The notes beneath the pieces are model-generated. The model worked only from the letters and a program-made list of their open reading frames with translations, was not told the DNA's origin and made no database searches. A program made the position numbers and the translations under genes. From Perilla frutescens (Eukaryota; Streptophyta; Magnoliopsida; Lamiales; Lamiaceae), in assembly GCA_026008535.1 (NCBI GenBank), contig BRKX01000009.1, forward strand, positions 37,399,001-37,463,000: a stretch of 64,000 bases of DNA, given 5' to 3'. Numbering within the stretch: the stretch's first letter is position 1; each line of letters opens with the position of its first letter. Below are positions 1 to 11,587 of the stretch, piece by piece.

Positions 1-821
1 CGTCAGGGGGACTTATCAAGTCCGTGAGAAATAGTTTACTACTTCATTAAATGGTTACTAACGCTATTGCATGAAGACTCCCGTCACTCGACCCCTTTCC
101 TATCCAATTCAACCTCTTTCACTAAATTGAATTGTCAGCTACCCTCACAACCTAGAATCCCTCTAGTTCCCACAGGAAGTCTCTCTGAGACTCATCTAAG
201 TGTGTATGAAAGTGAGTTTCAAACACAGACTAGAAACACAATGATCTAACCGATCAAACCTAGTCTACCCGAATACTAAGTGCTTCGAATATGAAGTCTT
301 TTAACTCTCGGCCCTTTTGTCTATTCATAAAATTCGTGTCACCTAAACTAGTTTAAATCACAGGCTATTTATAAGAAACAGTTATAGCCTAAACAAGGTA
401 TTCAAAAGTCCTACTTTTACTAGGATTTAACAAGGAAATAATTTCCTTATTTAAATCGGACATTTCTAGTTTAGATGTCTTCCTTGAATAGAACTCTTTT
501 TTTCCTTCTTGATCTTCATCACGAACAAGGCAGCTTCTATTCTGAAACGTCCATCTTGAATCTGCAACTTCAACTCCTTGAATCTAGCATGGCACGTTTC
601 TTGTAAACTCTCTGGACAACTATGTACATGATCATATCTCTAAACATGATGAAGTACATGTCTTGATCTTCAATCAGATTGGCAGCGGAATGTTCACAGT
701 AATGTCTAGAACATGTTATTCGAACATGAATAACCAAAACCTTTTGTGTTCTTTTGAAATTGCCATAATATCTAAATAGAAAATGACAATCCCGAATACT
801 TTAGTGCAGATAGAACTAACA
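1..821 (-). mobile_element. Copia B 3' LTR, cut by the window start
   Basis: This stretch matches 57137-57958 nearly base for base, so it is one copy of a roughly 958-bp LTR lacking its first 136 bp. It ends at ACTAACA and is followed by a purine tract on the minus strand, so it is the 3' LTR of a minus-strand element whose remains are at 822-2183 and just right of 17197. Confidence 0.8.
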
Positions 822-839
822 ATCTCTTTCCTTTTGTAG
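822..839 (-). other. Copia B polypurine-like tract
   Basis: Read on the minus strand this is a purine-rich run ending in AAAGGAAAGAGAT directly before the LTR start TGTTAG. That is the expected place for the plus-strand primer of an LTR retrotransposon and fixes the element's orientation. Confidence 0.55.
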
Positions 840-2178
840 ATCCACTTTTACTAAATGAGTTTTACCCCATTTAGTGGTTCTACAAGCTCCCACAGTCATG
901 GTGATCCATAGATTCCATTTCAGATTCCATTGCAGTTTTTCAAGAAATCACATCCTTATCTTGAACCACTTCATCGTAGTTCCTGGGATCCAATTCATTT
1001 AGTCTTTTCAAAAAAATAGATAATTTTTCTAGACTAATGAATCTATAAGGTTGCCGCATAACCCTCCCACTGCGATTAGGTATTCTCTGTACCTCCGTGA
1101 CACGTTGTGCAGTATAAGGTGGTACCTCTTCTTGTACATTTTTGGGTGTAGAATTCGAATGTCCTTTCCTCAAACCATCAAGAATGATCTTGTTCTTGAC
1201 CTTGTGACTTATCTCATAGTTTCTTCTAAGAATTGGGCATTAATGCTTACAATGACCTTCTGATTCTTAGGACTATAGAATAAACTACCTTTCGTTCATC
1301 TTGGATATCCAACGAACAACTGTCGTTTCTAGGGCATATACTAAGAATAAAAATGACAACTTTGAATAGCTCACCATCGATCTAACCATTTCCAATAACA
1401 TTCCATTTCTTCGCACCTCTACGTCATTCTGCTGTTTGAATAACAGACGTAGTCAACCGAGATACAATTCCATTCCTCGCCAAGTGATCCCTAAAGCCAC
1501 CTAAGAGGTACTTGTCACTAATGATCAGAAAAATAGTGACATGATACTTTTACTAATGTGTTCCTCTGCTTCCATCTTAAATTTTTGATTTCTCAAAGCA
1601 TTTAGACTAAAGACGCATTATGTAAATGTATTTAAAACTTGAGTAATCATCAATGAGGATGATGAATTTCTCATAACCACCTCTTAGCGTGAATTATCAT
1701 AGGGCCACATAGGCAGAGTGAATTAAACCTAATAGCTTCTTTGAATCGATTCCTTTAGCCTTAAAGGACACTTGGTTATTTTACCTTCTTAGCAGGATTT
1801 GCACAAAGAAATGATTCTAGGACCATTGAGACCAATGAACCATCATTTATCAAACTTTGAATACTCTTAAGAAATTGCACAAAGAAATGATTCTTTCCTT
1901 TTATTGAAGTAGTCGATGTATTCGATAGCTGTTTCGTAGTGGTATGCATAGGTTTTAGTGTATTAAAGATGTCCATCCAATGTGTTAGAATAGATAAAAT
2001 ATTTCCTAACCGAGAAAAACAAAACTTGTTATCAAAAGTAACAAAATATCAATCCAAAACCAATTTAGAAACAGAAACCAAGTTTTCAAAGTTTAGCACA
2101 TACAGACAATGCTTTTAATGACTAAAATCTATCACTATTGAAAGGTATATACATGTCTCCTACTGCAATAGCCCCCAC
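840..2178 (-). pseudogene. Copia B polyprotein remnant (protease, integrase tail, start of RT)
   Basis: Minus-strand frames, joined only across many frameshifts and stops, run in copia order. Around 2050-2170 is the segment after the protease (AIAVGDMY-like, then a KLVSVSKL-like stretch). Around 1270-1330 is the end of integrase (the equivalent of FVGYP..T.GG..YSP). At 940-1173 a 77-residue open frame carries the linker signature NRSGRVMRQPYRF and DPRNYDEVVQDKD. Around 850-930 is the start of reverse transcriptase (WELVEPLNGVKLI). The rest of RT and all of RNase H are gone, so RT runs almost straight into the polypurine tract: a large internal deletion. The upstream part continues to the right of copia A at 17198. 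Not functional. Confidence 0.65.
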
Positions 2179-2183
2179 TTACG
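2179..2183. repeat. Copia A target-site duplication TTACG (left)
   Basis: The five bases before the LTR start at 2184 are TTACG. The same five follow the other end of the element at 17193-17197. The site lies inside copia B's protease/integrase coding region. Confidence 0.85.
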
Positions 2184-2466
2184 TGTTAGGAAATAACACG
2201 CACAATCACGAAAAACAAACACAAGAATTGTTTACCCAGTTTGATACGATGTGTATCTACATCTGAGGGCGATGCCAAGCCAGGGTTTTCACTATATTTT
2301 TTTGGATACAATATACAATGGGAGAATAGCAATATAAAGATGCTAACAATCAAGCCCTAAACCACGTGGGCCATAAAAAATACTTATACGAAAGCCCAAA
2401 AAAGTTCGGGTTGGATCGCCGAACTCGTGGTAGGAATCACTTCCTTTCAGGCTCCACACTCCAACA
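2184..2466 (-). repeat. Copia A 3' LTR (283 bp)
   Basis: Starts TGTTAGGAAATAAC and ends CTCCAACA, giving short inverted ends. The adjoining bases 2467-2480, read on the minus strand, form the polypurine tract AAGTGGGAGAT. The rightmost 46 bp (2421-2466) recur at 17147-17192. Confidence 0.8.
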
Positions 2467-2554
2467 ATCTCCCACTTAGAGACTGACAACTCCTAAATAA
2501 TCATATTTTCTTACTCTCATCCCTGTATCCACTTAGCATCGCCTAGCATTCTCT

Positions 2555-3329
2555 TCAAGTTCCAAGGCCAATTAAAGTTATGCATAGTTTCAATTTCTCT
2601 AAGGTCACCACCTTAGTAAACATGTCGGCATGATTATTGCTCTCATGTATCTTCTCAAGTTGCAAGATCTTCTTCTCTAAAAGATGTGGAATGTAGTGAT
2701 ACTTTAACTCCACGTGCTTTGTCCTTGAGTGAAATGCTGGATTTTTTGCCAAGAATATAGCACTTTGACAATCACTGTAAAGAGTGCTATTCTTGTGCTC
2801 CTTCCCAAGTTCACCCAAGAAATTCTGCAACCACACCATCTCCTTACTTACCTCCATCACGGCTACATATTCAGCCTCTGTGGTAGACAAAGCAACGACC
2901 TTCTACAACTTAGAAGTCTAAGAAATAGTAGTACCACCATAAGTAAATATATACCCGGTTGTACTTCTCCTCCCATCAAGGTCATTGGACGCTAAATCTG
3001 CATCAACATATCCTGCCAGCTCAGCAATCTTGCCATCGAAACATAAAGCCTTTTTCGGTGGTACCTCTCAAGTATCGAAGGAACCACTTTACTGCTTCCC
3101 AATGCTGCTTGCCCGGATCACCCATGAACCGACTCACTATTCCCACTGCTTGTGCAATATCCGACCTTGTACATACCTTGGCATACATTAAGCTGATGAT
3201 TGCTGAAGCGTAGGGAATATTTTTCATTTCAGCATGTTCCTCCCTGATACTCGGCGATTCCTTCTTCGACAGCTTAAAGTGACTACCTAAAGGTACACTT
3301 ACTAGCTTCGAATCATCCATGTTAAATCT
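2555..3329 (-). pseudogene. Copia A pol, C-terminal part (end of RT and RNase H)
   Basis: Two minus-strand open frames, 3021-3320 and 2555-2890, with readable sequence between them, make up the end of a copia polyprotein. The first holds the RT-RNase H connection (LRYLRGTTEKGFMF). The intervening DNA encodes GYVDADLASNDLDGRRSTTG, the RNase H core with its conserved aspartates. The second holds STTEAEYVA, the SRTKHVELKYHYI helix and the closing DMFTKV motif. A few stops interrupt it. The upstream half lies at 16115-17140 on the far side of the gypsy insertion, and the frames match across the TTTTA duplication. The family enzyme degrades template RNA during reverse transcription; this copy is dead. 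Confidence 0.85.
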
Positions 3330-3334
3330 TTTTA
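3330..3334. repeat. Gypsy target-site duplication TTTTA (left)
   Basis: TTTTA precedes the LTR start at 3335 and recurs at 16110-16114 after the other LTR. It lies inside copia A's RT coding sequence, and removing one copy with the element restores the copia reading frame. Confidence 0.9.
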
Positions 3335-6300
3335 TGTAACAGCCCGGTCCCGAGATAGGGATTAACGAATGGGGACGGGGTGTTATTAAGGGATTAATGA
3401 ATAAAGACGGAAAATTAACGAAAAAGTTTTTAAGAATTAAGATGTACTTTTGAAAGATAGGCGACGATACTCGGATTTACTTGATTAAGAAGGAAACATG
3501 CTTTACCGGAATGAAATGGCCAACTAATCAGATATCAATAAGCACAGACCCATTCATAGGTCGAAGCGAATAAACAGATATCAATGTGAACAAGCTTCTT
3601 CATAGGTGAACAAAAAATATACTCGAGAAGCAGGAATAAAACTGAATATGCATCACTTATATATATAGATAATCATGTCTTGGGGAATATTCTTAGAATC
3701 TCGATAAGCATAATTGAACTTGAACTGAATTAGAAAGAGTGTATCAGAGTAGCGAAACATCATAGGATTTCAAAAGAAATTTAGACTATAGTAAAACAAT
3801 CTTGGCAGCCAACCCACTTCCACAGCCACCATCATCCTCAACATCTCAACCTGAAAATATTTGAAAAAGAGGGCGTGAGCACTAACGTACTCAGTGGGTT
3901 TTCATAAAAGCTTCTTTAATAAACTTCAAGATATCCAATAATCAACTGACGGTATATGGAAAGTAAATCGCAAAAGCCCTCTCCATATCCGTAAAACCTT
4001 TTCTTTTTCTTTTGGGTCCATCCTGTCTCAAATCTGTTGTCAACTGCACCCTTAGGCATGCCATATGATAGAAGAGGGGTTACCTCAATTGTCAAAACGA
4101 GTTTGCGAGGGAATTAACCCAGCAGTGACTCACCTTAATGATCAAAGATCATGAAATCTGAGCTCAATCCTGATTATAAAAGCTATATTCTTCCTTTCTT
4201 AACTTAGTCTTCATTTCTCAACCTTAATTCTTAATTCCTTAGCTTCCTTAACCGTACTAGAATCATCGAGCCTAGAGAAACATCTAAGGCTAATCCTATA
4301 CTTAAGCATGACTTCGGCATATAAGGGATTTATCACTACCTAAAAAGGCAATGCTTAATTAGCTAAATAAACTTTAGCAAAATCCAGCATTCAGATACGA
4401 GAAAATGAACGTGCATAAACATAAATTGCAATTAAAGCAATTCTATTATCTCATGCTAGCATAAACAACACTTGATCATTTATAGCATATCTAAACAAGC
4501 TTGAGAGCTCACTTAACATATAATAACTTCCTTTTCTTCCTTCCTTCCTTGTACATTCCTTCCTTGTACAGAGATGAATCAGACAAAGCAAAATATTTTA
4601 TTGGATATCTCATTTGCCCTAATATGTTTCTAGAGCTTATTAGCTCAAACTTTTAGATGAGTATAGGTTTACCAACCTCGATCACTGAGCAGAAGATAAG
4701 GCAACGGGCTGATGAACCTTCTCTAACTTCCCACGAAGCTCACCTCCTCCTACAAAAGTTGAATTATCGACTTAAAAGCCTCCTTCGAAGAAATTAACCA
4801 TCTAAAGTAAGAAATATCGATATCTAACTCAAAGACTAAAATCGAATACTTAATTACAGATTGCACGACTTTACGACTTTATAAAATTTGAGAAGAATTT
4901 ATTTGAAGAAATCACATCTTGAACTCGAGTTTTAGACAGAGAACTACTTGAAAATCAACTCGAAATAAGCTCGGAAACAACTTGGAAAACAACTCGAAAC
5001 AAGATCGAAAATAACTTAAAAATCTTCTAAAATTAAACTTGGAAATAACTCAGAAATAGCTCAGGAAAAACATGACTCGAAAAGCTCAAAAAGAGGGTAC
5101 GAGAACAGCCAGAAGAATCGGCATTGGACGACACTGAGGCGCCCTCGCCGCGGCGCACCTTTGCGCCGGCAGGCAACCCCCACTGCGGTGCTTAGGGGCG
5201 CTAGCGTGCAGCCCCCCCCCCCCGCCGCGGCGCACCCTTGTACCGACAGGCAGGCCGTTGGTCGTAAGGGTGTTGCGCGGCGGCGCACCCCCCGCCTCGG
5301 TGGCTTTTCTCTACGTCTAATTCTAGGCAATCTTCATCTGGGTTTTCGGTGTTCAGCGATTCCTTCGACGAACACGATGAACATGATAGTAATTTTGAAA
5401 CAACATGCTTCAATAATTTAAATTTACATGAAACGACATGCTTTAACATAAAAAAAATCGGCATTATAACGACATAAACACGATAATCCTCTTTAAACAT
5501 TTAGAATAACAATGAAATCTTGAAATATAACTTGAACGGGACTTAAACGGAATAAACGAGACTAATTACAAGAATAATAATGAGAATTATAACGACATGA
5601 ATAAAGCGAGCAATATAACGTAAATGTTATTAATCTTGGAACTTCAATAAGAATCGAAATACAACTTTAAACGGAAGGTAAATGAGCAGTAATGAAGAAC
5701 ACGAAGAAGATGAAGAACGGAAAGTAAATGCAAAATTGAAAGAAGGAGAAGAAATGGAATCGAGACTGACGAACAAGAATGGACGGGGTTAGGTGCGTCG
5801 AAGGAAGGTGGCTAGCTCAGCGTCACATCGAGTCGCAACGGTGGCAGAGCCGCCTGCTACAACCCAACGGCGCCCCTAGCATATTCCTTCACTGCATCCC
5901 TTCCGCGCCACTCCACTCGTTGTCTTGCAGAACACTCACGAATAATGCTTTTTACTTTGACAGAAGTTTCTCGGCTTTTCTATCAAAGCTTTCCCACTCT
6001 CTTTGAAGTGATATGAATGGTAAATGAGCAAATAAAAGTAAAGGAGGTGGCCCTCTATTTATAGATGTTGGGTTGGCTTCCTTGAGAAGCCACTCCAGTA
6101 CAGGAATATTGCAAAAGTTACCCTGGGTTCGGTTAAAAGCTGCTTTATTCGATGTCGAGGTCCAAATGACCTCAGACACGAAATCTAAAAATACTAGGAG
6201 ACTCGTTGGCTCGAATACTAGTGAATGAACTTGACTCAGGTTGAAGACGGGATCATCAGAAGAAAAACGAGCCAAGATTCCCTTTTGGAATTACTTTTTA

Positions 6301-6769
6301 CTATTCACTCAGACTGGCAGATTTTGTTCCCGAGCGTTCGATTGACCTTAGAATGGAAATTTGTGAATGCAAATGGATTCCTTGAGTCATTTCCTATAAG
6401 AGGAGCCTGACAGAACAAGACTCACATTGACAATGAGGATTTCATAAATTTCTCAAAACACGAACACATGTAAAAATTACTATTCATTCACACTTTAAAT
6501 ACGTTTTTCATCACCGGGAATACAAATGACTTCAGAATAAAATTTCAGGACTACCGGCACACTCCTTGAGTTAAAACCTTCTTAATGAGACTAAGTTTGA
6601 CCAGAATAGAGTTAAGATCAAAATTTCTGAAAATACGATTTCACGAAAACTGACTCCTAAAGTTGTGACTGACATCTGACTTCACTTAAACCTTATTAAA
6701 TTCCTTCCTTAACTAATTAATTACTACTAAGAATCCTCTAAACATATTTCAAAAATCTGGGGTTTTACA
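3335..6769 (-). repeat. Gypsy 3' LTR (3435 bp)
   Basis: Starts TGTAACAGCCCGGTCC and ends GGGGTTTTACA. It contains a minus-strand TATA box (6053-6064), a GC-rich tract (about 5130-5310) and no protein-coding gene; short open frames in the GC-rich tract are by-products of composition. The polypurine tract adjoins it at 6770-6800. Confidence 0.9.
6053..6064 (-). promoter_or_regulatory. TATA box of the gypsy LTR promoter
   Basis: On the minus strand the sequence reads CTATAAATAGAG, a good plant TATA box, placed so that transcription runs toward the element's R-U5 region. The same box is at 15393-15404 in the other LTR, and a related plus-strand one is near 52905 in the fold-back LTR. Confidence 0.7.
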
Positions 6770-6800
6770 CCCTACCTCCCTTAAAGAAATTTCATCCCGA
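6770..6800 (-). other. Gypsy polypurine tract
   Basis: The minus strand reads TTTAAGGGAGGTAGGG immediately before the 3' LTR, preceded by a GGGATGAAATTTC-like stretch typical of Tekay/Del elements. It primes plus-strand DNA synthesis in this family. Confidence 0.8.
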
Positions 6801-6834
6801 AATTTACTAACTATGATAAGGGACATCAGGGTAC

Positions 6835-7477
6835 TTCTTGAGTAGCTTTGATTCGAGCTCCCAGGTTGTCTCCTCTGAACCATGATGGTTCCAGATTACA
6901 TTACAAGACTGATCTCCTTGTTCCTCAACTTCTGGATCTTTTGATCCACAATGGCCTAGGGCTTCTCTTCATACGTGAAGTCCTCATTCAGGACTATCTC
7001 TTCCTTTCTAATCACGTGCTTTGAATCGAACACGTACTTCTTCAATATTGAGACATGAAAGACATCATGAACGTCACTCAGGTTGGGTGGTAAGGCCAAT
7101 CTGTAAGCTACTTCATTCACCTTTTCTAAAATCTCAAAAGGTCCAATAAATTTGGGCCTTAGCTTGTTTCGTTTGCCAAAACGAACCACTCCTTTGGATG
7201 GTGATACCTTCAAGAATATTTTATCTTCAACGTTAAAACTGAGCTCCGTTCTTCTTTCATCTGCGTAGGCCTTCTGTCTATCCTGAGCCTCCTTAATTCG
7301 TTGATGAATTAACTCGATCTTCTGGATTACTTCTTGGGCCATTTTAGGTCCAAGCATTCTTCTTTCTCTAACTTCGTCCCAATACAAAGGCGACCTACAC
7401 TTCTTTCCGTACAGGGCTTCATAAGGGGCCATGCCGATCGATGATTGGTAGCTGTTGTTGTATGCAAACTCTACCAA
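6835..7477 (-). pseudogene. Gypsy integrase C-terminus and chromodomain-like tail
   Basis: A 173-residue open frame (6956-7477) starts in the integrase core end (VEFAYNNSYQSSIGMAPYEA) and includes YGKKCRSPLYWDE, a basic middle segment, and the GPFEILEKVNEVAYRLALPP barrel followed by HDVFHVSILKKYV. Past a stop at about 6957 the frame continues with AIVDQKIQKLRNKEISLV and then, after a frameshift, a WNHHGSEETTWELE-like chromodomain ending about residue KKYPDVPY. In chromoviruses this tail steers integration to particular chromatin. Here the stop and frameshift separate it from the integrase. Confidence 0.85.
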
Positions 7478-7536
7478 TGACAGTAACTCCTCACAGCTGC
7501 TTCCTTGATCGACGACTACTCTTCTAAGAATATCTT

Positions 7537-8168
7537 CTAGAATCTAGATAGTCCTCTCGGACTGGCCATCCGTTTGAGGATGAAAGGCCGTGCTAAAGCT
7601 AAGCTTTGATCCCAAAGCTTCTTGTAGACTTTTCTAAATCTCAATGTAAATCTCGTATCACGATCCGATGTAATCAAGACCGGCACTTCGTGCAATCGCA
7701 CAAATTCTCTAACATACATCTGGGCTAATTATTTTAGCCCCTTTATCATAATAACAACAATGAAATGTGTTGATTTTGATAATCGATTCACGATTACCCA
7801 AATAGCGGTATTCCCTCGCTTAGACTTTGGTAAACCTACCATAAAGTCCATACTACTATGATCCTATTTTCTAAGGGTTGGAGCAACCCAGAAGGTTTTT
7901 GACGCAAGACTTTCACTTGTCGACAGTTCAAATACCTTTCTACGAAGGTGGCTATCTCTCTCTTTTTCTTATTCCACCAGAAGTTCCTCTTGAGGTCTTG
8001 ATACATCTTGGTACTTTTGGGATGTGCTGTGTATGGCATGTCATGTGCTTTGCACATGATTTCCTCCTTTAGCTCTTCTTTGCTTGGCACACAAGGCCTT
8101 CCTTTGAATAAGAGCGCGTTATTGGCGGCTTCTGCAAAATCTTGCAAGCTATTCGACCTTGCTTCCAT
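7537..8168 (-). pseudogene. Gypsy integrase N-terminal and core part
   Basis: The 110-residue frame at 7836-8168 carries the zinc-binding integrase head: LKEEIMCKAHDMPYTAHP, then KMYQDLKRNFWWNKKKREIA and a CRQVK cysteine region (the HHCC pattern with one position eroded). The core follows, broken, in 7537-7719 (VPVLITSDRDTRFTLRFRK, with the second catalytic aspartate). The first catalytic aspartate region near 7800 and the glutamate region between 7480 and 7540 lie in stop-broken frames. Not functional. Confidence 0.75.
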
Positions 8169-8169
8169 T

Positions 8170-8866
8170 CTTCTTCTCGATAAACTCGTCTCATTTCTAA
8201 GCCTTAACTATTCTTTACCTCAGGCCGGGATGAGCGACTATCGCGGCGATTGGGTTTGAATGGTCTTAGGTGGTATTAGCATCTTGAATCTTAACTTCTC
8301 GAATTCCTTTCGAAGCTCTTCTTGACTGGAATGAGTCCTTATCCTGCCTTCTCTTTCCTACTTAGGGCCTCAGCTACCACATTCGCCTTGCCTAGGTGGT
8401 AGTGAATGTTGCAGTCGTAATCTTTTATGAGTTCTAACCATCTTCTTTCCCTCATGTTCAGATCCTTCTGCTCGAAGAAATACTTCAAGATCTTATGATC
8501 CGAGAAAACCTCACACTTAGCTCCATAGAGATAGTGCCTCTAGATCTTCAGCATATGAACAACTGCTACTAGCTCTAAGTCACGCGTGGGATAGTTCTGC
8601 TCGTGATTCTTAAGCTACCTTGAAGCATAAGCAATCACCTTTCCTCTCTGCATCAACACACATCCTAATTCTTTTTTCAACGCATTAGCGTAAACCACGA
8701 AATCTTCATTCCCTTCCGAAATGGCCAACACTAGGGTTGTGGTTAGCATCTTCTATAAGATTTGGAAACCTTCCTAGCACTTGGACGTCCACTTGAACTT
8801 GGAGTCTTTCTTTAACAATCGCGTCATGGGCTTAGATATTGACGAGAATCCTTCAATGAATCTACG
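8170..8866 (-). pseudogene. Gypsy RNase H region, heavily decayed
   Basis: No long frame survives, but minus-strand fragments keep the order expected between RT and integrase. Around 8440-8640 are pieces equivalent to the conserved EKFSDHKILKYFF and LKIWRHYLYGAKCEVF stretches. Around 8590-8640 is a segment like YASRQLKNHE. Many stops and frameshifts. Assignment rests on position plus these short matches. Confidence 0.6.
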
Positions 8867-9412
8867 CTAGTATCTAGCGAGTCCTAGGAAACTTCTTATA
8901 TCATTCATGTTCCTTGGAGACTTCCAGTTGCTTATAACTTCAATCTTGGCTGGATCCGCCTTGATTTCTTCTACTGAAACTATATGTCCTAGAAACATCA
9001 CTTCCTTGAGCCAAAACTCACACTTACTAAACTTAGCGTAAAGCCTTTCTCTCCTTAACGTTTCCAACACCACTCTTAGGTGCTCTTGGTGTTCCTCTTC
9101 ATCCTTCGAATAGATGAGGATATCATCTATGGAGACTAACACAAACTTATCCAAATACGGGTGAAATACCCGGTTCATCAAATCCATGAACACTGCTGGG
9201 GCGTTGGGCAATCCAAAGGGCATTACTACAAACTCGTAATGACCGTAGCGATTCCTAAAAGCGGTTGTAGGAATATCTTCCTTTCTGATCTTCAACTGGT
9301 GATACCCAGACCTTAAGTCTATCTTGGAGAAAACTCTTGCTCCCTTAAGCTGATCAAAGAGATAGTCTATTCTTGGGAGAGGGTATCGATTCTTGATGGT
9401 CAACTTGTTCAA
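8867..9412 (-). pseudogene. Gypsy reverse transcriptase core
   Basis: A 181-residue open frame begins just after the first RT block. It contains NRYPLPRIDYLFDQLKGA, FSKIDLRSGYHQL, TAFRNRYGHYEFVVMPFGL, the active-site segment VSIDDILIYS (about residue 92-101, the usual Phe/Tyr before IDD replaced by Ser) and FLGHIVS near residue 143. It ends at a stop after RSFLGLARY where the family normally reads LGLAGYYRRF. RT copies the element's RNA into DNA in cytoplasmic particles. The adjacent frame 9413-9715 is its upstream continuation, separated only by a stop. Confidence 0.9.
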
Positions 9413-9715
9413 TTATCTATAGTCGATGCACATTCTCAATGTGCCATTCTTCTTTTTCACGAACAAGACTAGGGCTCCCCAAGGCGACACACTAGGTTGG
9501 ATAAAACCTAGGTTTAATAACTCTTGCAGTTGAACCTTGAATTTTCGCAACTCCTTAAGCGCTATTCTATAGGGGGCTTTCGAGACTGGGGCGGCTCCTG
9601 GTTTCAACTTGATGGCGAACTCTAATTGACTATCGGGAGGTACTCCTGGCAGCTCCCTCGGGAATACGTCTAGAAATTTCTTATGACCGAAATGTCTTCT
9701 ATTGCAGACTCTCAT
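9413..9715 (-). pseudogene. Gypsy protease-RT linker and start of RT
   Basis: The 100-residue frame carries FLDVFPRELPGVPPD, the standard gypsy linker, followed by FAIKLKPGAAPVSKAPYRIA, LLNLGFIQPSVSPWGA and FVKKKNGTLRMCIDYR, where it hits a stop. All these are canonical early RT motifs. The protease itself should lie at about 9720-10000 but only unreadable fragments remain there. Confidence 0.88.
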
Positions 9716-10689
9716 TCCTCTTCCTTCATTACAGTCGTCTTTACTTCTTAAGGTGGTATTATGACTCTATAGCTTCTGCTCGAGGTCACCATCACTTGCA
9801 GGCATAAAGATCGCACGTCTGAACTTTGACTGATCGCTCGGAACTTACTTGACGTCTTTTCTTAGATCGTCTCTTAATCCTAACGAGCTGAAAATCACTT
9901 TAGAAATAAGCGTCCTACTAGGAGAGTACTAACTAGCACTACTTGGATTCTTCTTCCTATTGGGACTACTACCTCCTATTCTTCCAACAAAGACTAAAAA
10001 AAAAATTGTCTTATACCCTCTGCTCTATTCAAGGGTTCCACACTTGAGCTCTATGAGCGGGAGATAAATAAAATGAATGCCTCTGAGTGAGGGCTTTGTC
10101 TTGATCAATAATTATTTATCAAGTTCAAAAGCTGGAAGAGATATAACACTAGTTTATCCATACTAAAAACATTGCCTTTTCAGAGGACTTATAAACTCGA
10201 AAGGGGTTCTTGCACATAACAAAGGTATGGAAGAAAATCAACGATTAGCAACTGAGAACCGTACTAAATATTTTGCAAGGTGCTAACATAATTTAACAAG
10301 GAAGTACTACTACTGATTTTTGATGATCAAAGGAGTATCATCAAAATATTACAAATTATCTAAGAGGATATAATCGAAGGATTTCAAATGATATGAAGGA
10401 TTTTAATTGATATGAAGCTGATGAAGGGTGATTGATTCAATTGACACGAGAATGAATAAATAGACTCATCAAAACTTTATATCTTACTAAGAACTCTCAA
10501 TCTGGCAATTCTAGGACTATCTGCCTAACGATCTTCTTCGGGTTCTCTCTTTGTTTCTTTGGGCATCAAGCACCTTCTTCTTTATGAGGTTGCTACGAAA
10601 TAACATGAGTCGGCTGGACTATAATTAGCTACACTTGTCCGGAAAAGCGACATCCGGGGATCACTTTCTACCTATCGAAATAGATACGA

Positions 10690-11050
10690 AAAAATGACTT
10701 GTTCTATACGCGCTTCCGTCCCGATTAAAACCACAAATGTGGAGCATATCTTGATAACCGGTTGGACTCTTGATCATACTTTGACAACGTCCTCTTTTCT
10801 TACCTCAAATTCCACATCTCCATCTCCTTTGCCTTACAATAACAATCCGGGACATACTTCTGATATAACTCGTACTTGAAACCTTCCTAACCATACTTCG
10901 TCCATTGTCTCAAATTTATCGTCCTTTGAACGGACTTCCACCAGTAGTCCGTATCATCCAAGTGCATAAAAGAGAACACAACCTAACTCCTCATCTTCCG
11001 AGCAGGCTATAAAATTGAAAATTCATTTTTAAGGAACAAACCTATTTCTC
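10690..11050 (-). pseudogene. Gypsy gag (Retrotrans_gag-like) remnant
   Basis: No ATG-to-stop frame survives, but the minus strand at about 10730-10990 reads, across stops, YWWKSV..., WTKYG...FKYELYQKYVPD and AKEMEMWNL, the backbone of the plant gypsy capsid domain (WW, then W..F...F..KY.P and a K..EF..L helix). Gag proteins form the particle in which reverse transcription occurs. The surrounding 9720-10690 and 11050-11585 hold nothing else I can read. Confidence 0.6.
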
Positions 11051-11587
11051 GACTTCCACCGGGTCTCCTAAAATATTAAAAGACGAAGGGTTGTGTTTGA
11101 GAAACACATTCTCAACTCTCGAGTAACCATTCAGGACTTGCTTGTTGCGGCCTCGTTCTCTTCTTCAATCATGGCTTGACGTCTTCTCGGCGGTATTTTA
11201 AGGAATTCTAAATATTAGCGATGCTCGCTCCAATTTGCACAAAGCAAAAAGAAATGCCTTCCGATAAGGTCTTTGGATTGCGCAGGATAGATCAATCAAA
11301 GTGAGAAAATTGCCTCATTAAGAGGACTTTTAGCATTAATAAGAAAGAAGTGCTTTGTTACATCCGAAAATAGGGCAGCCTTTTGGAGAATTACCGCCAC
11401 TATTAAAATCTAAAGGGTTGGTTAATACATTTACAGAATAAGATCTGGATTAAAGCGGAAAAATGGACAGACAGATCAGCAAGGTGTTCTAATAAAAACA
11501 CCTCCCTTGCCTATTTATAAAGCTTAACTATACGCTGGGCCCTTTCCTTTTGCATGACGATTCCACCTCTTCCTTCCCTTCCTCCTC

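Noticed and set aside
1776..1976. Separate small protein gene in copia B
   Set aside because: It lies in the integrase region of the decayed copia B polyprotein and shows no start context or motif of its own.
5061..5500. Several overlapping open frames in a GC-rich stretch (also 14406-14669 and 52939-53373)
   Set aside because: They occur on both strands and in several frames, lie within gypsy LTRs, differ between LTR copies and are explained by the lack of stops in GC-rich DNA.
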